Part shown: piece after piece, positions 47,830 through 59,569 of the stretch | Layout: each line of letters begins with the position of its first letter | Numbering within the stretch: position 1 is the first letter of the stretch | Assembly: GCF_002234675.1 (NCBI RefSeq) | Contig: NC_019867.2 | Coordinates: forward strand, 28,571,166 to 28,635,165 | Origin: Oryzias latipes | Lineage: Eukaryota > Chordata > Actinopteri > Beloniformes > Adrianichthyidae | Direction: 5' to 3' | Length of the DNA: 64,000 nt | The notes under the pieces: generated by a model | Told to the model about the DNA's origin: nothing | The model's input: only the letters and a program-made list of their open reading frames with translations | Database searches by the model: none | Made by a program: the position numbers and the translations under genes

Positions 47830-48065
47830 TGGGCAAAGAAAATGTATCCCATAATTCCTTGCGCTGCCTTACGTTATAACGTCATGACGCATTGACAGCT
47901 TCACACCAAAGTTACACCAACTTAATTGAATCAAATTGATTGAAAGTAAAATAACTATGTCAGACAACTACGTGTTATTTTTAAGTTGAATGAACTCAAA
48001 AAAATGATTTATTTTCACCAAACTAAATAATTAAGTTAGATTAACGTAAAAAAAGTTAATCTCTC
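47830..48065 (-). repeat. Dispersed repeat, inverted copy of 5215-5400
   Basis: On the minus strand it reads TTTGATTCAATTAAGTTGGT, GTAACTTTGGTG and CGCAAGGAATTATGGGATAC, in the same order as the 5.2 kb copy. Confidence 0.6.
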
Positions 48066-48178
48066 CAACTACAGCCCAAATACTCTTTTTAAGCTGGAAA
48101 AGTCAACCTCCAGTTAAAAATGTTTCAGTCTTTCTCTTCAGTTGGAATTGAAAGCATCAAATGATTATAGTTCTAGCC

Positions 48179-49107
48179 CAGGGGTCCCCAAACATTTTCC
48201 AGTGAGGGCCACTTGACATTTCCATTTTCTGATTGGGGGCCTGGGTCAGTTTGAAACAGAAAAAGTGTGACGATCACAGGGGTGCCTAAATGTAGAAATG
48301 CATTGTTTCCCAGAAAGCCACACATAACCAAATATTAATAACCCAATATGATATCAAATAGTCCTCTCTGGGTTCTTTACCAAAAGAAAGAACAACAATC
48401 AAATACAGTATATAATAACACTATTTATGAAACCAATTAAAAACAAATCCCCCTTTCTGGTTAAATATAAAATAACAGTATTTTTCTTTATAAAATAAAT
48501 GACCAAATCAATCTCTGTGGGTTGTTCACAGAAATAAAGCTTCTGTTGTCCATGCACAATATTAGATACATGTTCAACTTCAGTTATTAGAGCAGAATCT
48601 CTTAAATGACTCATATGAGCAGTCTATTAAGGTTTTTGTGTTCTTTCCTGATAATCCAGTTTTGGAGGCTTTCAGGAGGCTAGCCTAGTGAGACCACTGT
48701 TTGTTCTCTCTGATCAACTCCCTAGATTAAATACCTGCATTCTGAATCAATGTTTCCCTTACCTAACCTTTTTGTCATTTTTCCGTTCTGATGGGGGGGG
48801 GGGTCCATGGTTCACGTTCAAGTTCTATGACAGGGGCAAAGTGAGGTTGAAGTAGCAACATTTTTAACTTGGCTCACATTTCAATTGAAACAAGCTTTAT
48901 TGATGTGAGGAAACAATTCCATGGATTCCATTGGGAAGGGCCACTTCGCCTCAGTTTTCCATGATTCCATGAGTCTCAATTGAGTGGCCACGCTATGTGA
49001 TAATGCAAAACAAAGGGGGGGGCCTCTCTCTGGTAAGGTTCAGAGGGCCGGGTCAAATGGATGGGCGGGCTGGGTCCGGCCCCTGGGCCGCAGTTTGGGG
49101 ACCCCTG
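48179..49107. mobile_element. Complete non-autonomous hAT element (929 bp)
   Basis: Ends CAGGGGTCCCCAAAC and GTTTGGGGACCCCTG are inverted repeats. Flanks TTCTAGCC (48171-48178) and CTCTAGCC (49108-49115) match at 7 of 8. No intact transposase frame. Confidence 0.9.
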
Positions 49108-49119
49108 CTCTAGCCCCTT

Positions 49120-51470
49120 CTAACCTCTTATTCTAACCTTATCAATGGTTGTAAAAGTCCTTTCTAGACTGACTGAAGTTGAAACTTTTCACCAGCAGTT
49201 CTTAGTTTCTTTGCTTAGATGTGACGCTTGCTAAAAAGCTTGGTCCTCACTTTGCTTCTCATTAGCATGGCTGCTGTGTCCGGTTCAGAGCATGATAGTA
49301 AAGATCCTCTGAAAAACGTCAGGGATCTTGACCACAATCTTGATTTAGTCTAACCTTTAAAGTCTCAGTCTGTGAGGAAGCAGTATTTACTTAGTCATTT
49401 TGATAGGGTTTTGTTAAATTTTATCCAACAGGAACTTTGTTGTTAGGTGGACAGATGAAGCTGATGTTTGAAAAGATTTCTTTCATTTGGATTGGCGCTG
49501 CTGCACCTGTGAAGCTGCAACAGAAAAGAGAGTAAATACAGCTGTAATGTTATGATAATCCCACATGTCCTATCTATACCTGCAACAATGTGACTTGGCT
49601 CTTTAGTTGAAAAATGAGTAAGGATTTAGGACATGAAGCAAAACAAACAGGCATTTGAAAACATTCAAAGTCATTCTAGTCTTCTTTAAGAAAGGCTTAA
49701 TCCATGAGCAAACTCACCTCTAACTGCTGACAGAAACCGACATTCGTCCAGTAAACATAATCTCTAAACAACGACAGTCCTTACCGGAGCCCATTTACAG
49801 GAACGAGAGCACAAGAACAAAACAGAGGAAGTAATAGTAAGAAGCCGTGGGACTTTTAAGCGAGACTGACAAAAGATTACTGCGTTTTCATTGACTATGA
49901 GATTGCGCAAATTGGATTTATGATACTAAATTAATCGAATGGAAACACAACAATTTCTAAATAACTCACTTGTATAGAAAAAAAAAACTTTTTGCACTTG
50001 GAGGATGTGTTTCTTGAGGTGTATTCTAATGGACATATATAGCAAAACTGCAAGGTAAACATTTTTCTTTTTAATTTGATGAGATACGTGACCAACAATC
50101 GGTTGGCGATGCGCTTCTTGGTAGGAACTGGCTGCCTTGGGCGCTGCACCGCGGGCGCCACCAGAGGTCCTTCAGGAAAAAAACACACAAATTGAGTTAA
50201 GATAAAACCACTATAACCCGAAAAAATGAGCATTGCTCCAAAAAGCAACCAAAAAATGATCCCAAAATGAAAACCCAAGAATTGGATTGAACGAGTAACC
50301 CAAGCTTTTTTTTAGTTCATTGGAAATTTAATTCTGAGATGTGGGCGGGACAGTTGGCACTGAGCAACCCTTATTCCTCTCAGCCAGCAATTGCTGAGCC
50401 AGACCTTCTGGAGGTGATAGCTGCTGGTGTTGTAGGTGAAGTTTGATGTGTAGAGTGAGAAGAGGAAGGGAGAAGAAATTCCCAAGGAGCTTCAGAGCTG
50501 GAAACTCCCATCACAGATGCACAATTCCATGGTGTCACATCTTCTGGCCTGTTGGGGATTTTAGCCAGCTGTCCAGGCAGCTAGGAGTTCATTCACTCCA
50601 GCATCTTCCAGCTTGTCCCTTAGAGATGCCGGCCAGATGGGGTTCATAGAACCCGCTGGAGAGATAAAAAAACACAGCAGAAAGGCTGTGGTCTTTGTCA
50701 GACTGAGGTTCAGTCTGCTAGTCTGTAGTAGTAGAGTGTCACTTGTTGTCTTAGGAACCAAAACCACACAGGAGGTCTTCCGCACAACTAATCTCATCGC
50801 ACAAATAAATGCTTTTGTAGTCTGACGATGAACTGTTGATAGAAATGAAGTATTTTCACATGATAATAAAAGACAATCGTATGTAACAAACTGTAAACGG
50901 TAAAAAGGAGAGACATTTTTAGGAACAAATTACTTTTAAAGTTTGTGTTTGCATGGACTATGTATGGAATTTCCGCTCCATTGTTTTTTTGTGCAGGACA
51001 CTTCTTGTAAGCTTCGTGTTCAGACGTGTTTTGAGGTCATCCACTGCAGAGATTAGACAGAAATGTCTGCTTTTGTTTATCTTCACTTCATGGACCAGAG
51101 AGCCAAAACAACTGTGTGAAGTCTGGCCTGTTTTTCCCCCCCCCTTTGAGCCGGGAAAAAGATCATGCTTGATAGAGATAGAGATTTTAACTTAAATTCA
51201 AGTTGGAAATGAGATTTGTGTAATATGCCAACCGCCAACTGTGATACGTTTGTATTTCGCCACAATAAGGCACAGGTGTGGAGGACACGTTTGTCATTGT
51301 CAAGTTAACGTTTAGTGAAATATACTGATCATAATCATTGGGAGCCTTTTGCAAATAAAAATTCTCCTCAATTCAGTAACTTAGCAACCAATGTTAGTTA
51401 AAACATCAACCAGTTTTCCACACAAGAGATTTAACAAACTATCAAAGCAGTTTCACTTTTTTTGTTCCTA
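49120..51470. other. Intergenic, nothing firmly recognised
   Basis: A possible exon-like patch near 50080-50170 (minus) was considered and rejected. Otherwise AT-rich sequence. Confidence 0.4.
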
Positions 51471-51479
51471 ATGAAATCT

Positions 51480-51765
51480 GTTCAGCCACTCATTTTCTGA
51501 ACCCAGTGAACCCCTTTCCAGGCCGTGGTGTTGATGGAGCCTGTCCCAGCTACTGTTGAGGGAGGGTGAGGTACACCCCTACACACATGCACCTCAATTA
51601 ACCTTTAAAGAATGTCATCGACTGTGTGAGGAAGTGCCCAGAGAAAACCTATGCATGCACAGAGATCAGACAAAACTCCACAAAGAAAAGACTCAACTGG
51701 GATTTGAACCAAACCCCTCTTGTTGTGAGGCAGGAGCACTAATCTCCAAGCCCTGGTGCAGCCCT
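51480..51765 (-). mobile_element. tRNA-like SINE (family of 9350), diverged
   Basis: Minus strand: GGGCTTGGAGATTAGTGCTC head, GGTTCAAATCCCAGTTG B-box-like motif, and a GGAAAGGGGTTCACTGGGTT end. Same order as the copy at 9350. Confidence 0.65.
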
Positions 51766-51779
51766 AACAAAATATAAAG

Positions 51780-52280
51780 AAGCTAAAGAAAATATTTCCT
51801 CCATCCGTTTTTTTCTTCTTTCAAATTCATCATCAGTGAAGCAGCAAAGCTCACCTGGTTTTGGGCCCTGAGGCAACTCCAAGAGAACAATGTAAGAAGT
51901 TTATCGCTGATGTAAAGTTGTGGCGGATCAGCTGGATAGCATCAAAGATCAATAAGGACACAGCAGGTCGGCTCGACTCAATCAGTATATGAAAGAGCTG
52001 AAAGCAAGTCTGAGCTTTGGAAAACTAAAACACTTCCATTTATTAGAATGAAAGGATTCCATTCCAGGTAAAACCAAAGGATGGAAAAATGTTGATGTGG
52101 ACATGAAGCGGATTTAAATCCTCTCCATCATTAGGAAGGATGCACATGAGGATGGGGACAGAGAACTCAGAGGAGCCCCCATGTTGCAAGGGAAAAGCCC
52201 CATGTCACCACCACGCTAACGTAAGACAATTATGGATTAAAAACATCAGGGCAGACAAAGGTGACAAATGCAAAAGTCTT
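51780..52280. other. Intergenic, nothing recognised
   Basis: No supported feature. Confidence 0.4.
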
Positions 52281-52290
52281 CTTTCTTTAA

Positions 52291-52401
52291 AGACCCACTC
52301 CAGGGAAATTGACACAGGTTTTATGATTTTGGCTAAAAACAGCATCATTATAATTTAAAGAACACTTTGAAAATAGATCAAGAGATGATCAGAGTGGGAC
52401 T
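52291..52401. mobile_element. TTAA-flanked MITE (111 bp)
   Basis: TTAA at 52287-52290 and 52402-52405. Ends AGACCCACTC and GAGTGGGACT are inverted with one mismatch. The interior matches part of the longer element at 19.1-19.6 kb. Confidence 0.7.
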
Positions 52402-52424
52402 TTAACCACTGCAGTTATAATTGA

Positions 52425-53365
52425 TACTTTATTGATCCCACATTGGGGAAATTCTTCTCCGCATTTGACCCATCCTCTGAGGGAGCGGTAAGCTGCAGCC
52501 TAAAGGCCCGTACACACCGGGACGAATATTCGCCAGGCGTTATTCGCCAGCGTTTTTCGCCACGTTTTTTGTGTTCACACCCAGGCGATTTTCGCTGACG
52601 ATGAGCCGAGCGAACATGCAATTTCATTCCCTGACGTTAGATGGCGCTTAATGTAAACAGAAATACTCCTGTACACGAGGTGGCGCTGCGCAACTTTACG
52701 CTTCTTAAAGTCGCTTTTCACTCAGAAAAAGAGAGCAAGTATTTACACGCTTGTCAGAATCAAACAAAGAAAACATGAATATTTCAAGCACCAGTAGCTC
52801 CAACTGGTGCTTGGTTCGGGGATATTTTAGAATGTCGGTCATTATTTCTTCGCGGCAGTGTAGACGCTACTTGGCGTCTATCTTCTTCGCTGGTATGTGT
52901 GCTCAGCAAGACAGTTTTGTGTTTGAGCGCCCCCAAGTTGTGTTTTACTGTAACTTCAGAAGCTCCAGACACGTGGGCAAAAGCGGCATTCTCATTGGTC
53001 GAGTAGATTTCGACGCGACGCGTCGAAAAAAAAAAACGAACCCGAGGCGTTTTTTTTTTTTTGACGCTTTGACGCGTGGCGTTTTTTCGCGTCGGTGTGC
53101 ACACTCTCATTGGTGCCCTTTGTTTAGTCACGAGGCGTAAAACGTCGGCGAAAATCGCGTGCGAAATTCGTCCCGGTGTGTACGGGCCTTTAGTTGTTAG
53201 GCAGTAGTGTTAAAGATCTTGCCTAAGGGCCCTCACTGGGTGGTGTTCATTGTTCGCCATTGGTATGGTAATTGACCCAGTACCATTGTGTATTCCCCTC
53301 TGGGAATCAAACCCTGGATTCCTGCGTGATAGCCTCTCACCTTACCAACTGAGCTACCCAGCCTC
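52425..53365 (-). mobile_element. tRNA-derived SINE split by a DNA transposon
   Basis: Minus-strand head at 53365-53280: GGGTAGCTCAGTTGGTAAGG (A box) and GGTTTGATTCCCAGAGG (B box). The body continues to 53193, is interrupted by the element at 52501-53192, and resumes at 52500 to end with CCCCAATGTGGGATCAATAA, a common fish SINE tail. The tRNA-like head lacks a foldable mature tRNA. Confidence 0.75.
52501..53192. mobile_element. DNA transposon with about 27-bp perfect inverted ends
   Basis: Begins TAAAGGCCCGTACACACCGG and ends with its exact inverse; the inverted ends match perfectly for 27 bases. The 692-bp interior is CpG-rich with palindromic GACGCGTCG-type words and no credible protein. 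It is inserted in a SINE. No clean target duplication could be read, so superfamily is unassigned. Confidence 0.82.
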
Positions 53366-53369
53366 CATT

Positions 53370-54930
53370 ATCAAGAGAAAGTAGCTCAGCTTTAAACTCT
53401 TTAGTTTTTTTGACATTTCCTCCAAAAATGTCTCCGTTTGTCTCTTCAGTACTTGAAGATCTAAGGCTCCCTGAGAAAATGCTAGTGTAACATTTTTTGA
53501 GCATTGAGAAACCTTTCAGACAAAAACAGGGGACCTGGACCAAACCACACTGGAAATACAAGGGAGATTTCCAGGTGTGTCACAAACCGTCTTCACTTAA
53601 CTGTTGAGCAACAGTTTTTATTGTTATCTCAAACAAAGTGTTTCCCTCAGCCAAGCCTAACGCCTACAGAAAAGATTTAGCTTGTGGGCTTAAATGCGTA
53701 GATAGTTTCCAAAGGTGTAACGGACCAAAAGACAGTTCTGCTGAAAACCTGACAGTTCTCATTTAGAAGCACTTAAAAAGAATTTATGTTTCATTTACCA
53801 AGAAACAGAAACATCAGTAAGTTAATAACCCTTCTCAGTTTCCTCTTAATATGTACTTGTTGTAGAAATTCAGGATTTGAAGAACCACCTTTTGTTGGAT
53901 GGCTTGAGGCGTGAATCTGAGGTTTGACACAAATCTCTGCCTGAAGATGCTGCGGTTTGTCCTGCCCACACAAAATGCAAACGCTTTCTCTAAATTCCAG
54001 CTGCCCCCTGGGGCGAAACAGCAATGCTGGCATTGAAACACAGAGAAGGTGATGTGATTTTAACCAAAAATAACATATTTTTAGTAAGCTTTAGTTGTCC
54101 AAATAAATCAATTGTATTCTGAAAGTTCATGTAATCTTTATTGAAGGGCAGGACTGATGATCTCTTATGTGATATTAATATAATGGAGAAAAGTGAACTG
54201 AAGGAAAAACAGAGCTGTCACAGACTGCTTCTTTTTTTGCCGTATTAATTATTTAATTATTAATTAAACATTTATTAATTTACAGTTAATAAATGAAATA
54301 CTACTTTGCTTGCAAGCTAAAAAGGTTTTCTGATCAACAGATTAACCGTAATCCCTTCATTTCAATACAGATTTTATTCTGATCGTAATAAAACCAGAGA
54401 ATCTAATAAAATCTCATATTCATTTTAATGGTAAAAACTTTTCAAATGGGAAACAGTCCATTAGGAGGAATTGCTTTTAGTAAGTACAACTGTTTAGGTT
54501 TTTACAGATGATAAAATGATGTTATTTCATATGGAACATATTTTCTCCTACTTTTCTAACCTGTTGTGTTTTTTGGAATATTCTCTGCCTGGGATTATCT
54601 CAGATTTATTACCCCAGAGCCTCAAAGAGAAACATTTTAGCCGTTCATGCACATTTTTTGCTACACACATGCGAGCGATATATTGTAGCGCACACTTACA
54701 CAACATACGAGGGTAAAAGTAAGGGAGAACTAGGTAAGACACAGACGAGTCATTTTCTGGACCATTCTCAAATCCTCCAGATTGCACAACTGGCCAGAAA
54801 GTGCTGTTCAAATGATAAGAATGTCTTCCTTGTGTGCTGCTTGACTGTGTGAAATAAGGGAAATTATATGACCAGAGCGTAGTGTGTTTGGGCATCCTAA
54901 GGGTCTCTGACAGACACTTACTTATTCTGT
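53370..54930. other. Intergenic, nothing recognised
   Basis: No supported gene; AT-rich in 54.1-54.5 kb. Confidence 0.4.
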
Positions 54931-54934
54931 GCAA

Positions 54935-55080
54935 ATCAAATCAAATCAAACTTTTTTTACATAGTACTTGTGGCTATAAAGGCATATAACAAAGTGCTTT
55001 ACATTACAACAAAACAAAATAAATCATAAAAAATAGGCACAAAAATTAAAATAAACCAGCATGAAAACTAAAAGAGTCCC
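54935..55080 (-). mobile_element. LINE/SINE 3' tail
   Basis: Minus strand: AAAGCACTTTGTTATATGCC and AAGTACTATGTAAAAAAAGT followed by (TTTGA)n-like sequence, as in a retroposon 3' end. Confidence 0.45.
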
Positions 55081-55304
55081 CCTCCCCATACCTACTCACA
55101 ACCCCCCTTCACTTTCAAACCCCCCACCCCCTAACTGATGGAGATGGACACCGAGAAATATGCTGAGCACCAAAACAAAATGTTTATTATTGGATAAACA
55201 CACACAGTGCTTGTGGAATTTAGGCATGGTCAGAACGGAGCCAACACTCGCAAGTTATGAACAAACAATGTGGTAATTATCCCCCTCACATCACAAGCGC
55301 ACCC

Positions 55305-55580
55305 TCTTAGGGGTGAAGCTTGGCCACCCCGGAGAGAGCTGCTGCTCCTCAACATCGAAAGGAATCAGTGAGGTGGCATCTGGCCTAGATGCCTCCTGAA
55401 TGCTTGTTTTGGACATGTCCCACTAGGCGGAGACCTGGGTAAGACCCGGGACAAGCTGAGGAGACTACGTCTATCAACTGGCCTAGGAACGTCTTGGGGT
55501 TTCCCCAGAGGAGCTGGAAGAAGTGGGAGAGGGAAATCTGAGCTTCTTTGCAACTTTTACCACCTGGTTCAGTGGAAAAG
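55305..55580 (+). mobile_element. LINE ORF2 3' end fragment
   Basis: CTAGATGCCTCCTGAATGCT, CATGTCCCACTAGGCGGAGA, GTAAGACCCGGGACAAGCTG and GGCCTAGGAACGTCTTGGGG follow the order of a common fish non-LTR ORF2 tail and run into a GGAT repeat. Clade not assigned. Confidence 0.6.
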
Positions 55581-55581
55581 T

Positions 55582-55650
55582 GGATGGATGGACGGACGGA
55601 AGGATGGATGGATGGATGGATGGACGGACGGACGGATGGATTGGTGGGTG
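55582..55650. repeat. (GGAT/GGAC)n microsatellite
   Basis: Alternating GGAT and GGAC units following the LINE fragment. Confidence 0.9.
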
Positions 55651-55929
55651 GATGGAGCTTTTTATTTTGTCTACTGATCAAAAGTTTGTTGATTGTTGAA
55701 TTTATATCCCCGCTTTCAGTTTATCAACAGTTTTTTTACACCTTTAATCATTATGGAAAAATGTTAATGAAATTGTTTCGTGAGTTTAGAAGTTACACAG
55801 AATGTTTGAACCTGCAGTTTGATAGATAATTTATGAAAAGGTGCTCTGAAATCAGCTTTAAATAAATGTGTGTCACAAGTGTTACAGACTTTTTAGATCT
55901 TGGAAAGTCATTAGGAACCTGCTTCAAAT

Positions 55930-57700
55930 CTCAAACATAATAATAAACTTTATTTGTAATAATAAACTTTATTTGTATAGCACCTTTCCAGATAAAAATC
56001 ACAAAGTGCTTCACAGTACAACACGATAAAACAACAGTAAAACACAATAAAAACACATGTTAAAAAGAAATTAAGAAAAAGCTATTTTAAAAAGATATGT
56101 TTTTAGCTGCTTTTTAAAAGAAAACACTGAGTCCACAGATCTGAGGCTGAGAGGAAGAGAGTTCCAGAGGGATGGGGCCACCGTGGCAAAGGCTCTGTCT
56201 CCTTTAGTCTTTAAACGGGTTCTCTTAACAGCCAGCAGACCCTGGTCACATGACCTCAGTGACCTGCTGGGAGTGTATGGCTGCACCAGGTCTTTTATGT
56301 AGACTGGTGCTTGGTCATTAAGAGCTCTGTATGTTAAGACCGGGATTTTAAAATGCACTCTGTAGTGAATGGGGAGCCAGTGCAGCTGCATTAACAACGG
56401 GGTGATGTGTGAGAACTTGGATGAATTGGTTAAAAGCCTAGCAGCAGCGTTCTGGACAATCTGGAGCCGTTCTAGAGATTTTTTACTTAAACATGTGAAG
56501 ATGGAGTTGCAATAGTCGAGACGGGAGGATATAAAACTGTGAATGAGCATCTCCATCTCAGAACGGGACACAACTGGACTCAATTTTGCAATGTTTTTTA
56601 GATGATAAAAACAAGAGCGAACGAGTGACCCGACATGGGAGTCCAGGGATAAAACCGGGTCTAAAGTTACACCTAGGTTCCTGACAGAGGGCTTGATAAA
56701 AGAAGCAAGTGAGCCGAGCTCATGGATTATCTTGGGGAGACAACTGTCAGGAGCACAAACTAGGACCTCAGTTTTGGCTTCATTGAGTTGGAGAAAGTTG
56801 TGATTCATCCAGCTCTTAACTGAGTCCAGACACTTTTGTAAAGTCTGTATTTTAAAAACATCCTGGGGTTTAAAAGACACATAAAGCTGAATATCGTCAG
56901 CATAAAAGTGATAAGAAATGTCATTAAAAGAACTTAAAATATGCTGTAAAGGCAGCAGATATAAAATAAACAATAAAGGTCCCAAAACTGAGCCTTGGGG
57001 CACACCAGAAGTGAGAGGAGCAGAAGAAGACTTAAACTTGGAGAAGACAACAGAAAAAGATCTGCCAGTCAAATATGATGAAAACCAGTTTAAGGCTGAT
57101 CCGGAGACCCCAACCCAGTTTTTCAGCCTGTCCAAGAGGATGTTATGGTCCACAGTGTCAAAGGCTGCGGTCAGGTCTAATAACAGTAACACAGAGCATT
57201 TTCCTGCATCACCCTGCATCAGGATGTCATTAGTGACTCTGAGAAGGGCTGTTTCAGTGGAGTGAGCTCTGCGAAAGCCTGACTGAAAATGATCAAATAT
57301 CCCATGACTGTCGAGAGCAGCTGTAAGTTGTTTGGCAACAACCTTTTCTAAAATTTTAGACATGAAAGGAAGGTTAGAAATGGGTCTAAAACTGCTCAAG
57401 AGGGAGGGGTCAAGCCCAGGTTTTTTAAGGAGAGGAAGTACAACAGCTTCCTTAAAGTGCTCAGGGACTTGACCAGACAGCAGAGACGAGTTCATTATTG
57501 ACAGGACACAGGGACCAATGGACTGGAAGACATCTTTGAGCAGAGAAGTTGGCAACGTGTCGAGGGAGCAAGAGGATGACTTCATTGTGCCAACTAATCT
57601 GACTAGCTCAGGGAGGGAAACAGGCGAGAAAGTGTCTAAAATCACAGGACGAGGCGGACCAGGAAAAGAACCAGGGCCAGGACCAGCTGTGTGACACATG
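55930..57700 (-). mobile_element. 5'-truncated L2-like LINE with intact reverse transcriptase frame
   Basis: Extent of the copy: the open frame (56071-57699) plus a 3' UTR with GCACTTTGTGATTTTTATC and GGTGCTATACAAATAAAG, ending in AATAAAGTTTATTATT repeats. The upstream endonuclease part is absent, the usual 5' truncation. Confidence 0.85.
56071..57699 (-). CDS. L2-like LINE reverse transcriptase, 542 codons
   Basis: An uninterrupted frame encoding the reverse transcriptase part of a non-LTR retrotransposon ORF2. Visible motifs in order: [17 protein letters not shown] (about residue 105), [14 protein letters not shown] (about 140), [14 protein letters not shown] (about 172), [15 protein letters not shown] (about 230), FYADDIQLY catalytic box (about 266), then the thumb and C-terminal region ending TYLFKIAFS. 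No apurinic endonuclease domain is present, so the copy is 5'-truncated and cannot move alone. The absence of stops suggests a recent insertion. A second, decayed copy of the same family lies at 58.5-59.56 kb in opposite orientation. The start Met is only the first in the open stretch, not a proven start. Confidence 0.88.
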   Translation of the reverse strand: MCHTAGPGPGSFPGPPRPVILDTFSPVSLPELVRLVGTMKSSSCSLDTLPTSLLKDVFQSIGPCVLSIMNSSLLSGQVPEHFKEAVVLPLLKKPGLDPSLLSSFRPISNLPFMSKILEKVVAKQLTAALDSHGIFDHFQSGFRRAHSTETALLRVTNDILMQGDAGKCSVLLLLDLTAAFDTVDHNILLDRLKNWVGVSGSALNWFSSYLTGRSFSVVFSKFKSSSAPLTSGVPQGSVLGPLLFILYLLPLQHILSSFNDISYHFYADDIQLYVSFKPQDVFKIQTLQKCLDSVKSWMNHNFLQLNEAKTEVLVCAPDSCLPKIIHELGSLASFIKPSVRNLGVTLDPVLSLDSHVGSLVRSCFYHLKNIAKLSPVVSRSEMEMLIHSFISSRLDYCNSIFTCLSKKSLERLQIVQNAAARLLTNSSKFSHITPLLMQLHWLPIHYRVHFKIPVLTYRALNDQAPVYIKDLVQPYTPSRSLRSCDQGLLAVKRTRLKTKGDRAFATVAPSLWNSLPLSLRSVDSVFSFKKQLKTYLFKIAFS

Positions 57701-57704
57701 AATT

Positions 57705-57940
57705 AACATGAACATGAATTAATAAGCAGAGTTTGAGTTGGTCTTGGAAAGGCTGAAGTGAGCAGAGATTTTCATCCTTACGGGGGTCATCATGAGAGAG
57801 TTGAAGGGTAACACTCAACCTCCTGGATCTTCACCTACTCCTCTCTACTCACAGACAATCAGAGCTCTGTTCAGCATTATCTAAATGTGATGGAGAAGGG
57901 GAAAGCTGCCATCTGGTGGAAACATTATACCACTGAAGTT
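57705..57940. other. Intergenic, nothing recognised
   Basis: Unremarkable sequence between the LINE and a dispersed repeat. Confidence 0.4.
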
Positions 57941-57944
57941 TGTG

Positions 57945-58200
57945 TTATCAGTCTGTGACAGTTCTCATTCATCCAGATGCTGTTGTCGTGAAGTTGAGCC
58001 ATAACAACTGGACTAAAATTCTTCTTCCTTGAAACATTTTGCCTGTCGTCTAAGTGGCTTCATCAGTCTCAGAGGTGCGGGATTCAGTCCATATTTGCAT
58101 CCTCCAGGGGGGACACCAGCAGTTGGATGACTCATTTACAGGGAAAGAAAGAATAGAAACCAGAGTGGACGCCTATCCTCTTGTGATCTCCTAACCCCAT
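57945..58200 (-). repeat. Dispersed fish repeat with CTGATGA box
   Basis: Minus strand: CTGATGAAGCCACTTAGACG, then TTTCAAGGAAGAAGAATTTT and GTCCAGTTGTTATGGCTCAA, an order I recognise as a recurrent fish repeat. Class not certain. Confidence 0.45.
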
Positions 58201-58509
58201 CACAGGGTCACTGGGTGTGGTCATGCTAGAGTTTTGGTCTTTCTTAGAACTAATGAAAGGACAGGATGGTCATTAGGAGACAAGTTATGTCTCTTGTTTG
58301 TGTGTTCAGCTGTTTTGTTTTTCTGAGTTTCCTCTGCAGCTTCCAGTCTGCAGTCAGCTCACCTCCTGTTAGTAGACTGAAGCATCAGAAGTAAGAGGTA
58401 TCACTAAAGGAGCAGAGGTCAAAGGTCACTGTCAAGCTAAACATCACAAACAGATCCACTGTGAATGCAGTCACGAAAGAGATGATCATGAAGACAGCAT
58501 ATTTTAAGT

Positions 58510-59560
58510 TCTTTTAAGGATCTTTCTTATCACTTTTACACTGATGATATTCAGTTATATGTGTCTTTTAAATCACAGGATGTTTTTAAAATACAGACTC
58601 TACTCAAGTGTTTGGACTCTGTCAGGAGCTGGATAAGTGACAACGTTCTTCAACTAAATGAATCTAAAACCGAAGTCCTCGTCTGCGTTCCGGACAAATG
58701 CCTGCCTCAGATAGTCGAGAGCCTTGGTCCACTCGCATCTTTTATTAAACCCTCTGTGAGGAACCTCAGTGTTATTTTAGATCCTGTATTATCTCTCGAC
58801 TGTCATATTAACTCACTTGTTCCCTCCTGTTTCTATCATTTGAAGAATATTGCTAAACTAAGTCCTATTCTGTCACGCTCAGAAATGGAAATGCTCATCC
58901 ATGCTTTTATTTCAACACGCCTCAACTATTGCAACTCCATTTTCACATGTTTAAATGAAAAATCTCTGGAACGGCTTCAAGTTGTGCAAAACGCTGCTGC
59001 TAGGCTCTTAACAAAATCCTCTAAGTATTCACATGTCACCCCCTTGCTGAATCAGCTTCATTGGCTCCCCATCCGTTACCGAGTGCATTTTACTCAACTC
59101 TCAACTCATCTTTATTTATATAGCACTTTCAAAAAGCAGCAGCCGACACAAATTTTAAAATCCTGGAACTAACATACAGAGCTTTGAAGAGCCAAGCACT
59201 GGTTTACATAACAAACCTCCTACAGCCTTTCACTCCCAACAGGTCCCTGAGATCTTGTGACCAGGGTCTGCTGGTTATTCCAAGAACTCGGTTGAAAACA
59301 AAAGGTGACAGAGCCTTCCCAGCAGTCGCTCCATCTCTCTGGAATTCCCTACCCCGTAGCCTCAAATTTGTGGACTCAGTACTTTCTTTTAAAAAGCAGC
59401 TTAAAACGTATCTTTTTAAAATGGCGTTCTCTTAACCTTGTCTTATTTTTATATGTGTATTATATCGTGTGTTTCTTGCCTTTAGGTTTACTGTAAAGCA
59501 CTTTGTGATTCTATATATTGAAAGGTGCTATATAAATAAAGCTTATTATATTATTATTAT
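58510..59560 (+). pseudogene. L2-like LINE, 5'-truncated and broken copy
   Basis: Begins inside the reverse transcriptase just before the catalytic box (CACTTTTACACTGATGATAT; the box is altered to YTDD) and runs to the 3' tail (GGTGCTATATAAATAAAGC). The frame is open from 58561 to 59090, is broken by an insert of about 60 bases at 59091-59150 that itself looks like a LINE 3' tail, and reopens from 59184 to 59435 (ending TYLFKMAFS). Same family as the copy at 56 kb, opposite strand. Confidence 0.85.
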
Positions 59561-59569
59561 TCTGCATCC

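Noticed and set aside
50080-50170. Exon-like minus-strand patch with PTKKRIANRLL
   Set aside because: Acceptor-like sequence only; no donor or partner exon, no recognised family.
52751-53140. 129-codon plus-strand frame
   Set aside because: Lies inside the terminal-inverted-repeat transposon and includes Lys/Phe runs from poly-A/T; no transposase motif.
53280-53365. tRNA gene on the minus strand
   Set aside because: A and B boxes are present, but the sequence cannot form a full cloverleaf and continues into a SINE body.
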